The notes under the pieces are model-generated. The model saw nothing but the letters and a program-made list of their open reading frames with translations, had not been told where the DNA came from and did not search any database. From JAWLBW01 sp041687475 (lineage in GTDB: Bacteria; J088; JAWLBW01), in the NCBI GenBank assembly GCA_041687475.1, contig JAWLBW010000088.1:1-15549 (forward strand): 15,549 nucleotides of DNA. The letters are read 5' to 3'. Below are positions 1 through 6,736 of the stretch, one piece after another (position 1 is the stretch's first letter; each line of letters opens with the position of its first letter). The position numbers were made by a program, and so were the translations under genes.

Positions 1-2
1 AA

Positions 3-2270
3 ATTACAGGCGCCGAAGCCGACGACATCGAAGCCGGCTGGCGGCGGTGGGTGGCCGAGGTAAACAGCGGGGTCGCCGACGCGCGTCACCCACTGTCCGA
101 GTTAGCGGTTATCGATGACCTGGGCACCGGCGAAATCGACTCTTTCTCGGTCTCGCCCGACGGGCAGGTCCTTTTTTACCGCACAATCGACTACAACACG
201 GGTATCGCCCGATTGTACCTCATGCACGTCGACGACCCGTCGTCGCGCCGCGAGGTCACTTCGGACCAGCGCATCGGCCTGGAAAGCCTGCACCCTCTCG
301 ACCGTCGGGTCACGGCCATCAACGGCAATCGTTTCGTCTATATCGGTCGGGCCGGCGCAACCGATCGCATTTATGTCCGGCGCTACGAAGCGCGACGTGC
401 GGGCAGGGGTATTCGCTTCCGGACCAGGGCGGTCGCCACCCACGATCTCGGCATTTATCCCGGCCTGCTCGAGGCCGGATACCCGGCGCTCGGCCCCGAC
501 AACTCACTGACCTTCACCGCTTTGAACCGCGACACCGGCTTTCTGAATGTCTATCGCATTGAAAACGCCGACGAAGAAGAAGCCGACCTGCTGCAGTCGA
601 CCGACGACCACTACACCGAACGCGGGCTGGCCGTAGACAAGGAAGGAACGGTGTGGCTGTCGTCGGACGCCACCCCCGACGGCCGCTATGAGCTCATGCG
701 TCACGTCGACGGCGATAAACGACCGGTCACCGACTTTCCCGGTCGAGTCGACTGCGGCGCACCGGCGGCGGTCGACGGCCGCCTCGTCTTTCAGTGCGAC
801 GCCACCGGCCATGTACAGGCTTATTCACTCGAGGGTACCGACGCCGTGCGCCTGACCGATGTGCCCACCTATTTCGGCTCACCGAGTTTCGATGCGCGCG
901 GCAACCTGCTCGGCCTCGTTCGCATGGACGGCAGGCGCAGGCTGGTGCGCCTGCCCCCCGACAGGCTGCTGTCGATACCGGCCGAAGAAGACAAGGCGGC
1001 GACAGCGACACGACGTACGCGCGTCATGCCCTCGGCGACCACGAACGCAACTGCAGCCGTTACCGATACGACGCTGCCCACCGGGCCTGCGCCGCCCACG
1101 GAAGCGACCGTACCCATGACCGGAGCGACCGTTCCCGCACGTGAAGCCATCGAGCGAAGTCGCGCGAACGGCCTCACCGGGTCGCCGGGCAATGGGCGCG
1201 CCGGCCTGTGGACGCTGGCCCGCGAGCCCCTCGAAGACGTGCAGAACTACGACCCGTACGCGCTGCGCAACTGGGATCTGCTCGCCCTGCAGGGGGCCGC
1301 CGCCACGGGCCCGTTTGCCGTGGCCGACGCGGTATTCGGCGATCGATTCAAGAATCACATTGCCGGCGCCTCGCTGCTTTATTCGGGATATACCGACGTG
1401 GGCGAGTTTACCGCCTTCTACATCGACCGCACGGGTAGAACGGCTTACGGCGGCTCGGTATTTCTCGACACCGGACTGCAGCTCGCCCCCCCCCTGCGCA
1501 CCCTTCAGCACACGTTTCTGCTGCAACGCCTGGGGGCAAGTTTCGACGTCGAATATCCCTTCGGCCGCTACGTAAGCATTGCCGGTTCATTTTCGCCTCA
1601 GCGCTTGCGTGCGTTCCGGTTTACCGACACATCAACGTCCTTTCCCGACGAAACCCGCTTCAGCGGCTTTGCCACCGAGGGACGTGTTCGCTTTGCCGTC
1701 GACACCCTGCGCCACTCTCTTTTCGGGCCCATCGACGGTCTCTCTCTGGTGCTCTGGTCAAGCGGCACCCTTACCTTCGGCAGCGCCGACCCCTTCGGCT
1801 CGACGACGGCCGACTTTCACTACTATCGGGCCCTCATACCCGGCTACCACCGTATCGTCGCCATGTTACGTCTGGCCGGAGGCACCAACTTCGGCGGCTC
1901 TTTTCGCGAGCAATACTATCTGCCGGCCTCGTACAACCTGCGAGCCATACCCGAAACCTCGGTCGACCTGTACGGCGATCACTACTTTCTCTCGCAGGTG
2001 GAAATCGGATTTCCCCTCTCGCCGGTCATCGCCGACTCGCTGTATCTTCAGGGAATCGTGGGCGCAGACGTGGGTGGGCTTGCTTTCGATGCAGACGAAG
2101 CCTGGCGCAATCGTGCGGCCGCCGGCGTACTCGGCGTGAACCTGGGCATCGGTCCCATTCTCCTGCGCTTTCACTTCGGACGCACCATCGACATCGGCGG
2201 CCGCGACCCCGAACGCGACTGGAACTCGTACATCTCGGTCTGGCTGGCACCCGGGCTGTTCACCTTCTGA
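3..2270 (+). CDS. Propeller-barrel outer-membrane protein, 3' part (5' end outside window)
   Basis: The frame is open from base 3, so the gene begins before the window; a GTG at 51 is probably internal because the upstream codons (GWRRWVAEV) look coding. The first part, to about base 975, has TolB/WD40-like propeller blades such as SFSVSPDGQVLFYR and AVDKEGTVWLSSD. A low-complexity Thr/Pro/Ala linker follows at about 1000-1200, with a near-duplicated TVP unit. From about 1240 to the end the sequence alternates polar and aromatic residues like an Omp85/surface-antigen barrel, and it ends in Phe, the usual C-terminal signature of outer-membrane proteins. Proteins of this layout often carry a peptidase-like N-terminal domain; that would lie upstream and is inference. 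The propeller would sit in the periplasm or at the surface. Exact function is unknown. It ends 97 bp before the next gene on the same strand. Confidence 0.8.
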   Translation: MTGAEADDIEAGWRRWVAEVNSGVADARHPLSELAVIDDLGTGEIDSFSVSPDGQVLFYRTIDYNTGIARLYLMHVDDPSSRREVTSDQRIGLESLHPLDRRVTAINGNRFVYIGRAGATDRIYVRRYEARRAGRGIRFRTRAVATHDLGIYPGLLEAGYPALGPDNSLTFTALNRDTGFLNVYRIENADEEEADLLQSTDDHYTERGLAVDKEGTVWLSSDATPDGRYELMRHVDGDKRPVTDFPGRVDCGAPAAVDGRLVFQCDATGHVQAYSLEGTDAVRLTDVPTYFGSPSFDARGNLLGLVRMDGRRRLVRLPPDRLLSIPAEEDKAATATRRTRVMPSATTNATAAVTDTTLPTGPAPPTEATVPMTGATVPAREAIERSRANGLTGSPGNGRAGLWTLAREPLEDVQNYDPYALRNWDLLALQGAAATGPFAVADAVFGDRFKNHIAGASLLYSGYTDVGEFTAFYIDRTGRTAYGGSVFLDTGLQLAPPLRTLQHTFLLQRLGASFDVEYPFGRYVSIAGSFSPQRLRAFRFTDTSTSFPDETRFSGFATEGRVRFAVDTLRHSLFGPIDGLSLVLWSSGTLTFGSADPFGSTTADFHYYRALIPGYHRIVAMLRLAGGTNFGGSFREQYYLPASYNLRAIPETSVDLYGDHYFLSQVEIGFPLSPVIADSLYLQGIVGADVGGLAFDADEAWRNRAAAGVLGVNLGIGPILLRFHFGRTIDIGGRDPERDWNSYISVWLAPGLFTF

Positions 2271-2367
2271 CGAGCGCCGATTCTCCCTCGGAATGATTGT
2301 CTGCCGTAAGATGGGTGCACGTGGCGCGTCGTTGCCCACGTAAGAATCATGGCCTAAGAATGATCAC

Positions 2368-3453
2368 GTGAGAGTCATCATGGGCTCGCCGCAGGAAAAT
2401 CTACCGGCATACCCCGACTGGCCCGTACCGGCAGCCGAGCTTGAACGGGCCCGCCACTTCCTGGCGTCCGTGCCGCCCACTGCCACGGTTGCGCTTGCCT
2501 GCCACGGCGACGCCGACGGGCTTTCATCGTGCGCCATTGCAGTGCGGGCCCTTGCCGGGAGAACGTCGGGTAAGGTCGTACCGCTTCCCGCCGGGCCGGG
2601 CGAGCACGCGCATTCCGACACCATGCGCACGAAGATTCGAGAAACAGGGGCCGCGGCGCTGCTGGTGTTCGACATGGGCAGTCGCGGCACGGCCATCATT
2701 CCGCAGCTACCGACGCTTGTCATCGACCATCACGTGCCCGATGGTGCTCCCGACGGCGCCGTGCTCATCAATGCCCATGAAGCCGATCCGGAAATATCGA
2801 CGTCGCTGCTGACCCGTGCCCTGTTCCGAGGTGAAGAGGACGACGGCAAGGCCGACTGGCTCGCACTCATCGGTGCGGTAGGCGATCTGGGCGCCGACCG
2901 TTCCTGGTTGCGACCGCTGCTGCGGCCATGGGGCAAGACCAATCTTACTTCGGCGGCCGCCATCGTCAACGCAGCGCGGCGTTCATCGGCCCATCGACCC
3001 GAAGCCGCTCTCGCGGCTCTACTCGAGGCAGACACGCCGCGCGACATCGTATCGGGCGCAACGCCGGCCGCGCGAAAACTGCACGCCATGCGTGACGAGG
3101 TTCGCCGCGAGACCGAGCGTTGCTCGAAAACGGCACCTCGGTTTTCGGGAAAAACGGCCCTCATCGAGTTTTCGTCGCCCTGCCTCGTGCACTCGCTGGT
3201 CGCCACCCGCTGGGCGCGAAGGTTGACGAAACAGATCGTTATCGCCGCAAACCTGAACTACACAAAAGGTCACGTGCACTTTTCCGTGCGCTCGCAAGCC
3301 GAAGCCGATCTTCGCGCCTGGCTGCGCGAACGCGGCGAGGGCATAGACTCGAACAACTTTGCACAAGGTCACCCCCGCGCCACCGGCGGCATACTCACGC
3401 ATGGGCAATATCAACGACTGCGGCGAAACCTTGGCTTCGGCGCCCCGCATTGA
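2368..3453 (+). CDS. DHH/DHHA1 family phosphoesterase
   Basis: This 361-residue protein has the DHH phosphoesterase motifs in order: HGDADGLSS (residues 46-54, metal-binding His and Asp), DMGS (102-105), IDHHVPDG (119-126, the DHH signature) and AVGDLGAD (170-177). The C-terminal DHHA1 domain ends in GHPRATGG (334-341), the substrate-binding glycine/His motif. Relatives include RecJ single-strand exonuclease, NrnA nanoRNase and c-di-AMP phosphodiesterases. With no OB fold, PAS or membrane segments visible, this is a minimal form whose substrate cannot be named. The GTG at 2368 is taken as start; an ATG at 2380, with GAGAG just upstream, is equally plausible and would remove four residues. It converges on uvsE with 25 bp between the stops, which places it beside a DNA-repair enzyme but does not prove shared function. 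Confidence 0.85.
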   Translation: MRVIMGSPQENLPAYPDWPVPAAELERARHFLASVPPTATVALACHGDADGLSSCAIAVRALAGRTSGKVVPLPAGPGEHAHSDTMRTKIRETGAAALLVFDMGSRGTAIIPQLPTLVIDHHVPDGAPDGAVLINAHEADPEISTSLLTRALFRGEEDDGKADWLALIGAVGDLGADRSWLRPLLRPWGKTNLTSAAAIVNAARRSSAHRPEAALAALLEADTPRDIVSGATPAARKLHAMRDEVRRETERCSKTAPRFSGKTALIEFSSPCLVHSLVATRWARRLTKQIVIAANLNYTKGHVHFSVRSQAEADLRAWLRERGEGIDSNNFAQGHPRATGGILTHGQYQRLRRNLGFGAPH

Positions 3454-3478
3454 CGCCCTTGCCGCGCCGTCTACCGGC

Positions 3479-4429
3479 TCATTCCACCTCTACGCCACGC
3501 TTGCGCAGGAAGTCGCGCAGGGCAATGGCGGCAAGGTCCTTTGCCTTGGCCTCGAGCATGACGTCGAAGTCGCGCCCGGGCCGGTGTTCGAGAAAGCGCA
3601 GGAAGGCAAAGGGGTCGACGAAGTCGGAATGCGAGGTCCACCTCGACGGCGCACGTTGTTCGACCCTCTTTTTCTTGCCCTCACGCTTCTCTATCAACTG
3701 GAACTGGGTGGCGGGGCTGGCGAAGTGAATTTTCGGTTTCTGCCCCTCGGGCCATGTTCCCAGGCAGGCGCGCAGCGCTTCGCCCTCGGCCATGCCCTCG
3801 GGGTTGACGGCCGCATGGTGCAGGTTATCGAACACGATGCGCAACCCCGTGCGTTCATGCACCCACAGGCAATCGGCCACCGAAAAACTCACATCGTCGT
3901 TTTCGATCACCAGCCGCCGGCGAATGCTTTCGTTCAACCGTTCGAAGCGTTCGACGAAACGGGCCCGCGCGCTGTCGTGCTCGCCGTACTCGCCACCGAG
4001 GTGAAGAACGACCACCGCTTCAGGCCCGAGCCCCATCATGTCGAGTACCCGCGCCTGCCAGTCGAGATCGGCAATGCTGCGCGCCGTGACATCGTCGGAG
4101 GGCGAATTCAGCAGAATGTACTGGCTGGGATGAAACGACACCCGCAGGCCGGCTCGTCGGGCGCGCCCCCCCAGTTCCGACAGGCGCTCGGCATTTTGAG
4201 GCAGCTGATCGTGGAACTCGGGGTAGTCGGGGTGGGTCATGTACTTCGCCAGATCGGAACTCATGCGATACATGCCCAGGTTGCGTCGCTCCAGGTAGTC
4301 GAAGATTTCGCCCAGATAAGTCAGACTCTGCGCGAGACTCGGCCCGCTTGCCGCCCGCCTGAGATCGGCTTCCTTCAACGGCTCGCCGAGCACCTTGACT
4401 GCGAATCCGAGCTTCACGCCTACAACCAT
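3479..4429 (-). CDS. uvsE: UV damage endonuclease UvsE/UvdE
   Basis: UvsE nicks DNA immediately 5' of UV photoproducts and other helix-distorting lesions, starting a light-independent repair route separate from UvrABC. The 316-residue protein is a TIM-barrel with the family's metal-site motifs: SFHPSQY (H100), LHLGGEYG (H143), VIENDD (E176), FDNLHH (D201, H204, H205), PKIHFAS (K233, H235; the equivalent Lys is carboxylated in the Thermus enzyme), HSDF (H267) and MLEAKAKD (E293). A Lys/Arg-rich insertion lies at about residues 243-262. The ATG at 4429 has no clear ribosome-binding site; a GTG at 4417 (VKLGFAVKVLG) fits the family N-terminus and is an alternative start. The gene converges on the DHH gene and points away from the udgX remnant. 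Confidence 0.93.
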   Translation of the reverse strand: MVVGVKLGFAVKVLGEPLKEADLRRAASGPSLAQSLTYLGEIFDYLERRNLGMYRMSSDLAKYMTHPDYPEFHDQLPQNAERLSELGGRARRAGLRVSFHPSQYILLNSPSDDVTARSIADLDWQARVLDMMGLGPEAVVVLHLGGEYGEHDSARARFVERFERLNESIRRRLVIENDDVSFSVADCLWVHERTGLRIVFDNLHHAAVNPEGMAEGEALRACLGTWPEGQKPKIHFASPATQFQLIEKREGKKKRVEQRAPSRWTSHSDFVDPFAFLRFLEHRPGRDFDVMLEAKAKDLAAIALRDFLRKRGVEVE

Positions 4430-4485
4430 ATCGCCGCGGCCGGCGTCGAACCACGATCTGCGCCCGCGTACCCACCGACTACCGA

Positions 4486-4785
4486 TTGACAGGCTCGCCG
4501 AACGCAGCCGAAATCAATGCCTGTCGCCCCTGGCTTGACGCCGAGCTCTCCCTGCTGAAACCGCGCGCGCAGGTCTGCCTCGGCGCCACGGCCGCACAGG
4601 CCCTGCTGGGGCGCGACTTCCGCGTCACGCGCGAACGGAGGCGGTGGGTCGACTCGAACCTGGCCGAACGGGTAACCGCGACCATACATCCGTCGGCCAT
4701 TCTACGTATGCCCGACGACGAGACCAGGCATGCCGAATAGGAGTTCGTCGCCGACCTGCGAATCGTTGCCGAAACGTTGAAGTGA
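4486..4785 (+). pseudogene. udgX: Remnant of UdgX-type (family 4-like) uracil-DNA glycosylase
   Basis: The frame from TTG 4486 encodes the C-terminal half of a UdgX/family-4-like uracil-DNA glycosylase: PNAAEINACRPWLDAEL, then VCLGATAAQALLG, then FRVTRERR, then the conserved loop ATIHPSAILRMPDDE. An in-frame TAG at 4738-4740 interrupts it. The same frame continues after the stop with EFVADLRIVAETLK and a TGA at 4783-4785, which matches the usual family C-terminus. The first half, including the iron-sulfur Cys residues, the catalytic GEQPG-type motif and the KRIHK loop, is absent; the 56 bp upstream lead straight into uvsE on the other strand, and no frame there resembles the missing part. TAG is a normal stop here: msrA and the MBL-rhodanese gene end with it. 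I read this as a decayed gene. A short expressed protein is possible but would lack the active site. Confidence 0.8.
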
Positions 4786-4794
4786 TGAGAGCGG

Positions 4795-4823
4795 TTGCCT
4801 GCGGGCCAACGGCTTGAAATAAT
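4795..4823 (+). promoter_or_regulatory. Candidate sigma70-type promoter for the 198-aa gene
   Basis: TTGCCT at 4795-4800 and AATAAT at 4818-4823 are 17 bp apart. They match the TTGACA and TATAAT consensus at 4/6 and 5/6 positions. The predicted start near 4830 leaves about 30 nt of leader that includes the strong ribosome-binding site before ATG 4861. It sits just after the end of the udgX remnant. This is motif evidence only. Confidence 0.45.
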
Positions 4824-4846
4824 GAAGCGGTCCGTACCCAACCCGC

Positions 4847-4852
4847 GAGGAG
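4847..4852 (+). promoter_or_regulatory. Ribosome-binding site fixing the start at 4861
   Basis: GAGGAG lies 8 nt before ATG 4861. The frame is open back to TTG 4795, but those extra codons cover the candidate promoter, so this site decides in favour of 4861. Confidence 0.75.
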
Positions 4853-4860
4853 AAGACGCC

Positions 4861-5457
4861 ATGGCCAGTGAAATCACGCTCGACAACCTGCTGCAGATGA
4901 CCAACCGCCAGGTAGCCGAAGTCTTTTTCTCAGGCCACCCCATTGAGCCCGGCTCGCTCGACGACACCCAGTACCTCGGCATCGACCTGAGCCTGCCCCC
5001 GTTCATGAATCGCATTCTGTGGAAGACGTTTCGCAAGACCTTTCATCGCGACCCCCGTACGGGAGTATTGCGCGGATGGAACGTGCGCATGAAGCAGACA
5101 GGGTGGAATGGCCCCGTCGAGCCGATGATGCGTCAGGGCCATCCGCTTACCTTCGGGCATTATCACTTCCTGTCGGCCGAAGGCAAGCGGTTTCCGCGTG
5201 GGTGGCGGGGGGCGCACTACCTGGACTACTCGGTGGCCGGCAATCCGGTCTACGATCCGGCCCGCTTCACGTACAGCCCCCTCGTCGCCGTGAATGCCGG
5301 CAGCTCGGAATTGCTGCTGGGGTGGGAGGTTTTCCGTGTGGCCGGTCTACCCTTTGCCATTCCCGACTTCTGGGTGCTGCGGCGCGAGGGCGCCCTCGAT
5401 TACGTCGTCGGTCGACCCGACGACGATACGTCGCGAACGGCAGTCGGAGCGGGCTGA
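4861..5457 (+). CDS. Uncharacterised 198-aa protein
   Basis: I do not recognise a named family. The protein (MASEITLDNL at its start) has no signal peptide, membrane helix or Cys. It is rich in aromatic and Gly residues: LDDTQYLGIDLSLPPFMNR (33-51), FRKTFHRDP and RGWNVR (57-76), then YLDYSVAGNPVYDP (120-133), LVAVNAGSSELLLGWEVF (141-158) and IPDFWVLRRE (167-176). The pattern of GW/YLDY strands ending in a VLRRE-type strand suggests a beta-rich, possibly lipocalin-like ligand-binding fold; this is inference. The start at ATG 4861 is set by a strong GAGGAG site 8 nt upstream. Its last 58 bp overlap the convergent M28 peptidase gene. The last dozen residues (polar, Asp/Thr/Gly) look non-conserved and fall in that overlap. 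Confidence 0.8.
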   Translation: MASEITLDNLLQMTNRQVAEVFFSGHPIEPGSLDDTQYLGIDLSLPPFMNRILWKTFRKTFHRDPRTGVLRGWNVRMKQTGWNGPVEPMMRQGHPLTFGHYHFLSAEGKRFPRGWRGAHYLDYSVAGNPVYDPARFTYSPLVAVNAGSSELLLGWEVFRVAGLPFAIPDFWVLRREGALDYVVGRPDDDTSRTAVGAG

Positions 5458-6617
5458 ACGCCTTCGGTCGAAGCTTTCCCGGCATCCCAGGTACCGATGA
5501 AGTGCACCAGCACTTCACGCAAGGCCGTGATGCCGTCGGGGTTGAGCACGTCCAAGGTATCGAGCCGGGTATGATAGGCCGGATCGAACTTCTTCGCATC
5601 CATGCCGATGATGGAAACGGCCGGTAGACCGAGGCGCCGGAAAGCCGCACCATCGGTACCGCCAACCCCCAGGTCGATTTCCTTCACCGGCACGCCACAG
5701 GCCGCAAAGCTCTCACGCAACCCGCGCCGAAGCTCTCGGGGATAACTCGCCAGCGTGTTGATTTCGCGGCGCACGATGGACAGGTGGCGTTTTTCCTTGA
5801 TGGTGTCGATGTTGATGAGCAGTGCATTCTCGGCCCTGAGCTGCGCGAGGCGCTGCCGGGCATAGCTCTCGGAACCGCGCAGAAAGGGTTCCTCGGCCCC
5901 GAAACTGACCAGGCGCAGGCGAGTGTGGCGCAACCGCTCCTTCGAGAACGTGCGCGCCATTTCCACGGCCATGGCAACCCCGGTCAGGTTGTCTACGGCG
6001 CCCTCGACACGTACCGATTTGTCGTGCATGTCGTAAAGCACGATGAGCACGGGCGCCAGCGCAATCTGAAGCCACCAGGCTACGTCGGCAAGAAGACCGG
6101 CGCCCGCCAGATGCGCCACCACTAACCCCACGCCCTGCAGCGACAGCACGAAGCCGGCTACAACCGTCAGCACGCCGCCGAGGCTGCCCAACCTGTACCA
6201 CCACTTGAACTCATACACGCTGTCGATGTGGCCGGCCACAATCAGGGTGCTGCGCACCTCGCCGGTGGGTTCGAGCACGCCTTCCACATTCCAGGAAGTC
6301 GCTGTGGGATAGAGGAAGTCGAGCCGGTGGCGGCCCGTGACGAATTGGGAAAGAAAGGCCAGGGCATTCAGTACGGCCAGCGCGATGGCTGCACGAGGGG
6401 CAAAGGGAAACAACGCCACGATGCCGACGTAAATGAGCGACAGCGGCTTGAGAATACCGAAGTGCGAGGTAAGGTGCGCTTCGAAAGGCTCGAGGCGTGC
6501 CTCGTCGCAGCATTCCGCCAGCGTGTCGCGCGTGAATTGCTGCGCGCCGTGCTCGGCCTCGGTACCGGCGGGGCGACCGCCGAAACGGTCGATGACTTGG
6601 GAAATGAATGACAGCAT
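5400..6617 (-). CDS. M28-family metallopeptidase with internal transmembrane helices
   Basis: This is a 405-residue zinc aminopeptidase-type protein. All M28 ligand positions are present: AGHIDS (H130, D132), VDNLTG (D209, bridging), GAEEPFLRG (E242 catalytic base, E243 ligand), NIDTI (D271) and AYHTRLDT (H349). Hydrophobic segments at about residues 57-93 and 144-197 lie between the N-terminal cap and the metal residues, so the peptidase is anchored in the membrane by helices inserted in the domain. The substrate is unknown. ATG 6617 is chosen because the family-like N-terminus (LSFISQVIDRFGGRPAGTEAE) begins there and a promoter sits 7 nt upstream; the in-frame GTG at 6653 lies within that promoter's -35 box. 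The last 20 or so residues, rich in Ser/Thr/Pro, run antisense into the 198-aa gene. It lies 119 bp downstream of the MBL-rhodanese gene. Confidence 0.87.
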   Translation of the reverse strand: MLSFISQVIDRFGGRPAGTEAEHGAQQFTRDTLAECCDEARLEPFEAHLTSHFGILKPLSLIYVGIVALFPFAPRAAIALAVLNALAFLSQFVTGRHRLDFLYPTATSWNVEGVLEPTGEVRSTLIVAGHIDSVYEFKWWYRLGSLGGVLTVVAGFVLSLQGVGLVVAHLAGAGLLADVAWWLQIALAPVLIVLYDMHDKSVRVEGAVDNLTGVAMAVEMARTFSKERLRHTRLRLVSFGAEEPFLRGSESYARQRLAQLRAENALLINIDTIKEKRHLSIVRREINTLASYPRELRRGLRESFAACGVPVKEIDLGVGGTDGAAFRRLGLPAVSIIGMDAKKFDPAYHTRLDTLDVLNPDGITALREVLVHFIGTWDAGKASTEGVQPAPTAVRDVSSSGRPTT

Positions 6618-6624
6618 GCCTCCC

Positions 6625-6653
6625 CTTATACCGCGACAAGGAAAGATTGTCAC
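6625..6653 (-). promoter_or_regulatory. Candidate promoter giving a leaderless peptidase mRNA
   Basis: On the minus strand GTGACA (6653-6648) and TATAAG (6630-6625) are 17 bp apart, each 5/6 to consensus. Only 7 nt separate the -10 box from ATG 6617, so transcription should begin at or within a base or two of the start codon. A GGGGAGG Shine-Dalgarno-like string lies in that 7-nt gap, too close to the ATG to act normally and probably outside the mRNA. A second SD-like GGGAGGTGA overlaps the -35 box and could serve read-through transcripts. Confidence 0.5.
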
Positions 6654-6736
6654 CTCCCTGTTTAAGGAGCCGAAGGCATGCCGGGCCTGGAATTTGCATT
6701 CACTGAGCCTGTGTACGCCGATTTCTCCAAGGCCGG

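Noticed and set aside
879..1526. Minus-strand frame of 215 codons inside the surface-protein gene
   Set aside because: No motif, no ribosome-binding site, and fully antisense to clear coding sequence.
2319..2341. Inverted repeat ACGTGG/CCACGT between the first two genes
   Set aside because: Only 6 bp with an 11-nt loop and no T-run, so not a supportable terminator.
4430..4485. Possible missing N-terminal part of the UdgX remnant
   Set aside because: All three frames were read; none shows the expected catalytic or iron-sulfur segments or the KRIHK loop.
3359..4489. Long plus-strand frame of 376 codons
   Set aside because: It lies antisense to uvsE, whose residues match a known family throughout; long antisense frames are common in GC-rich DNA.
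4486..4491. Perfect TTGACA on the plus strand
   Set aside because: No acceptable -10 box at 16-18 bp; it coincides with the TTG start of the udgX remnant frame.
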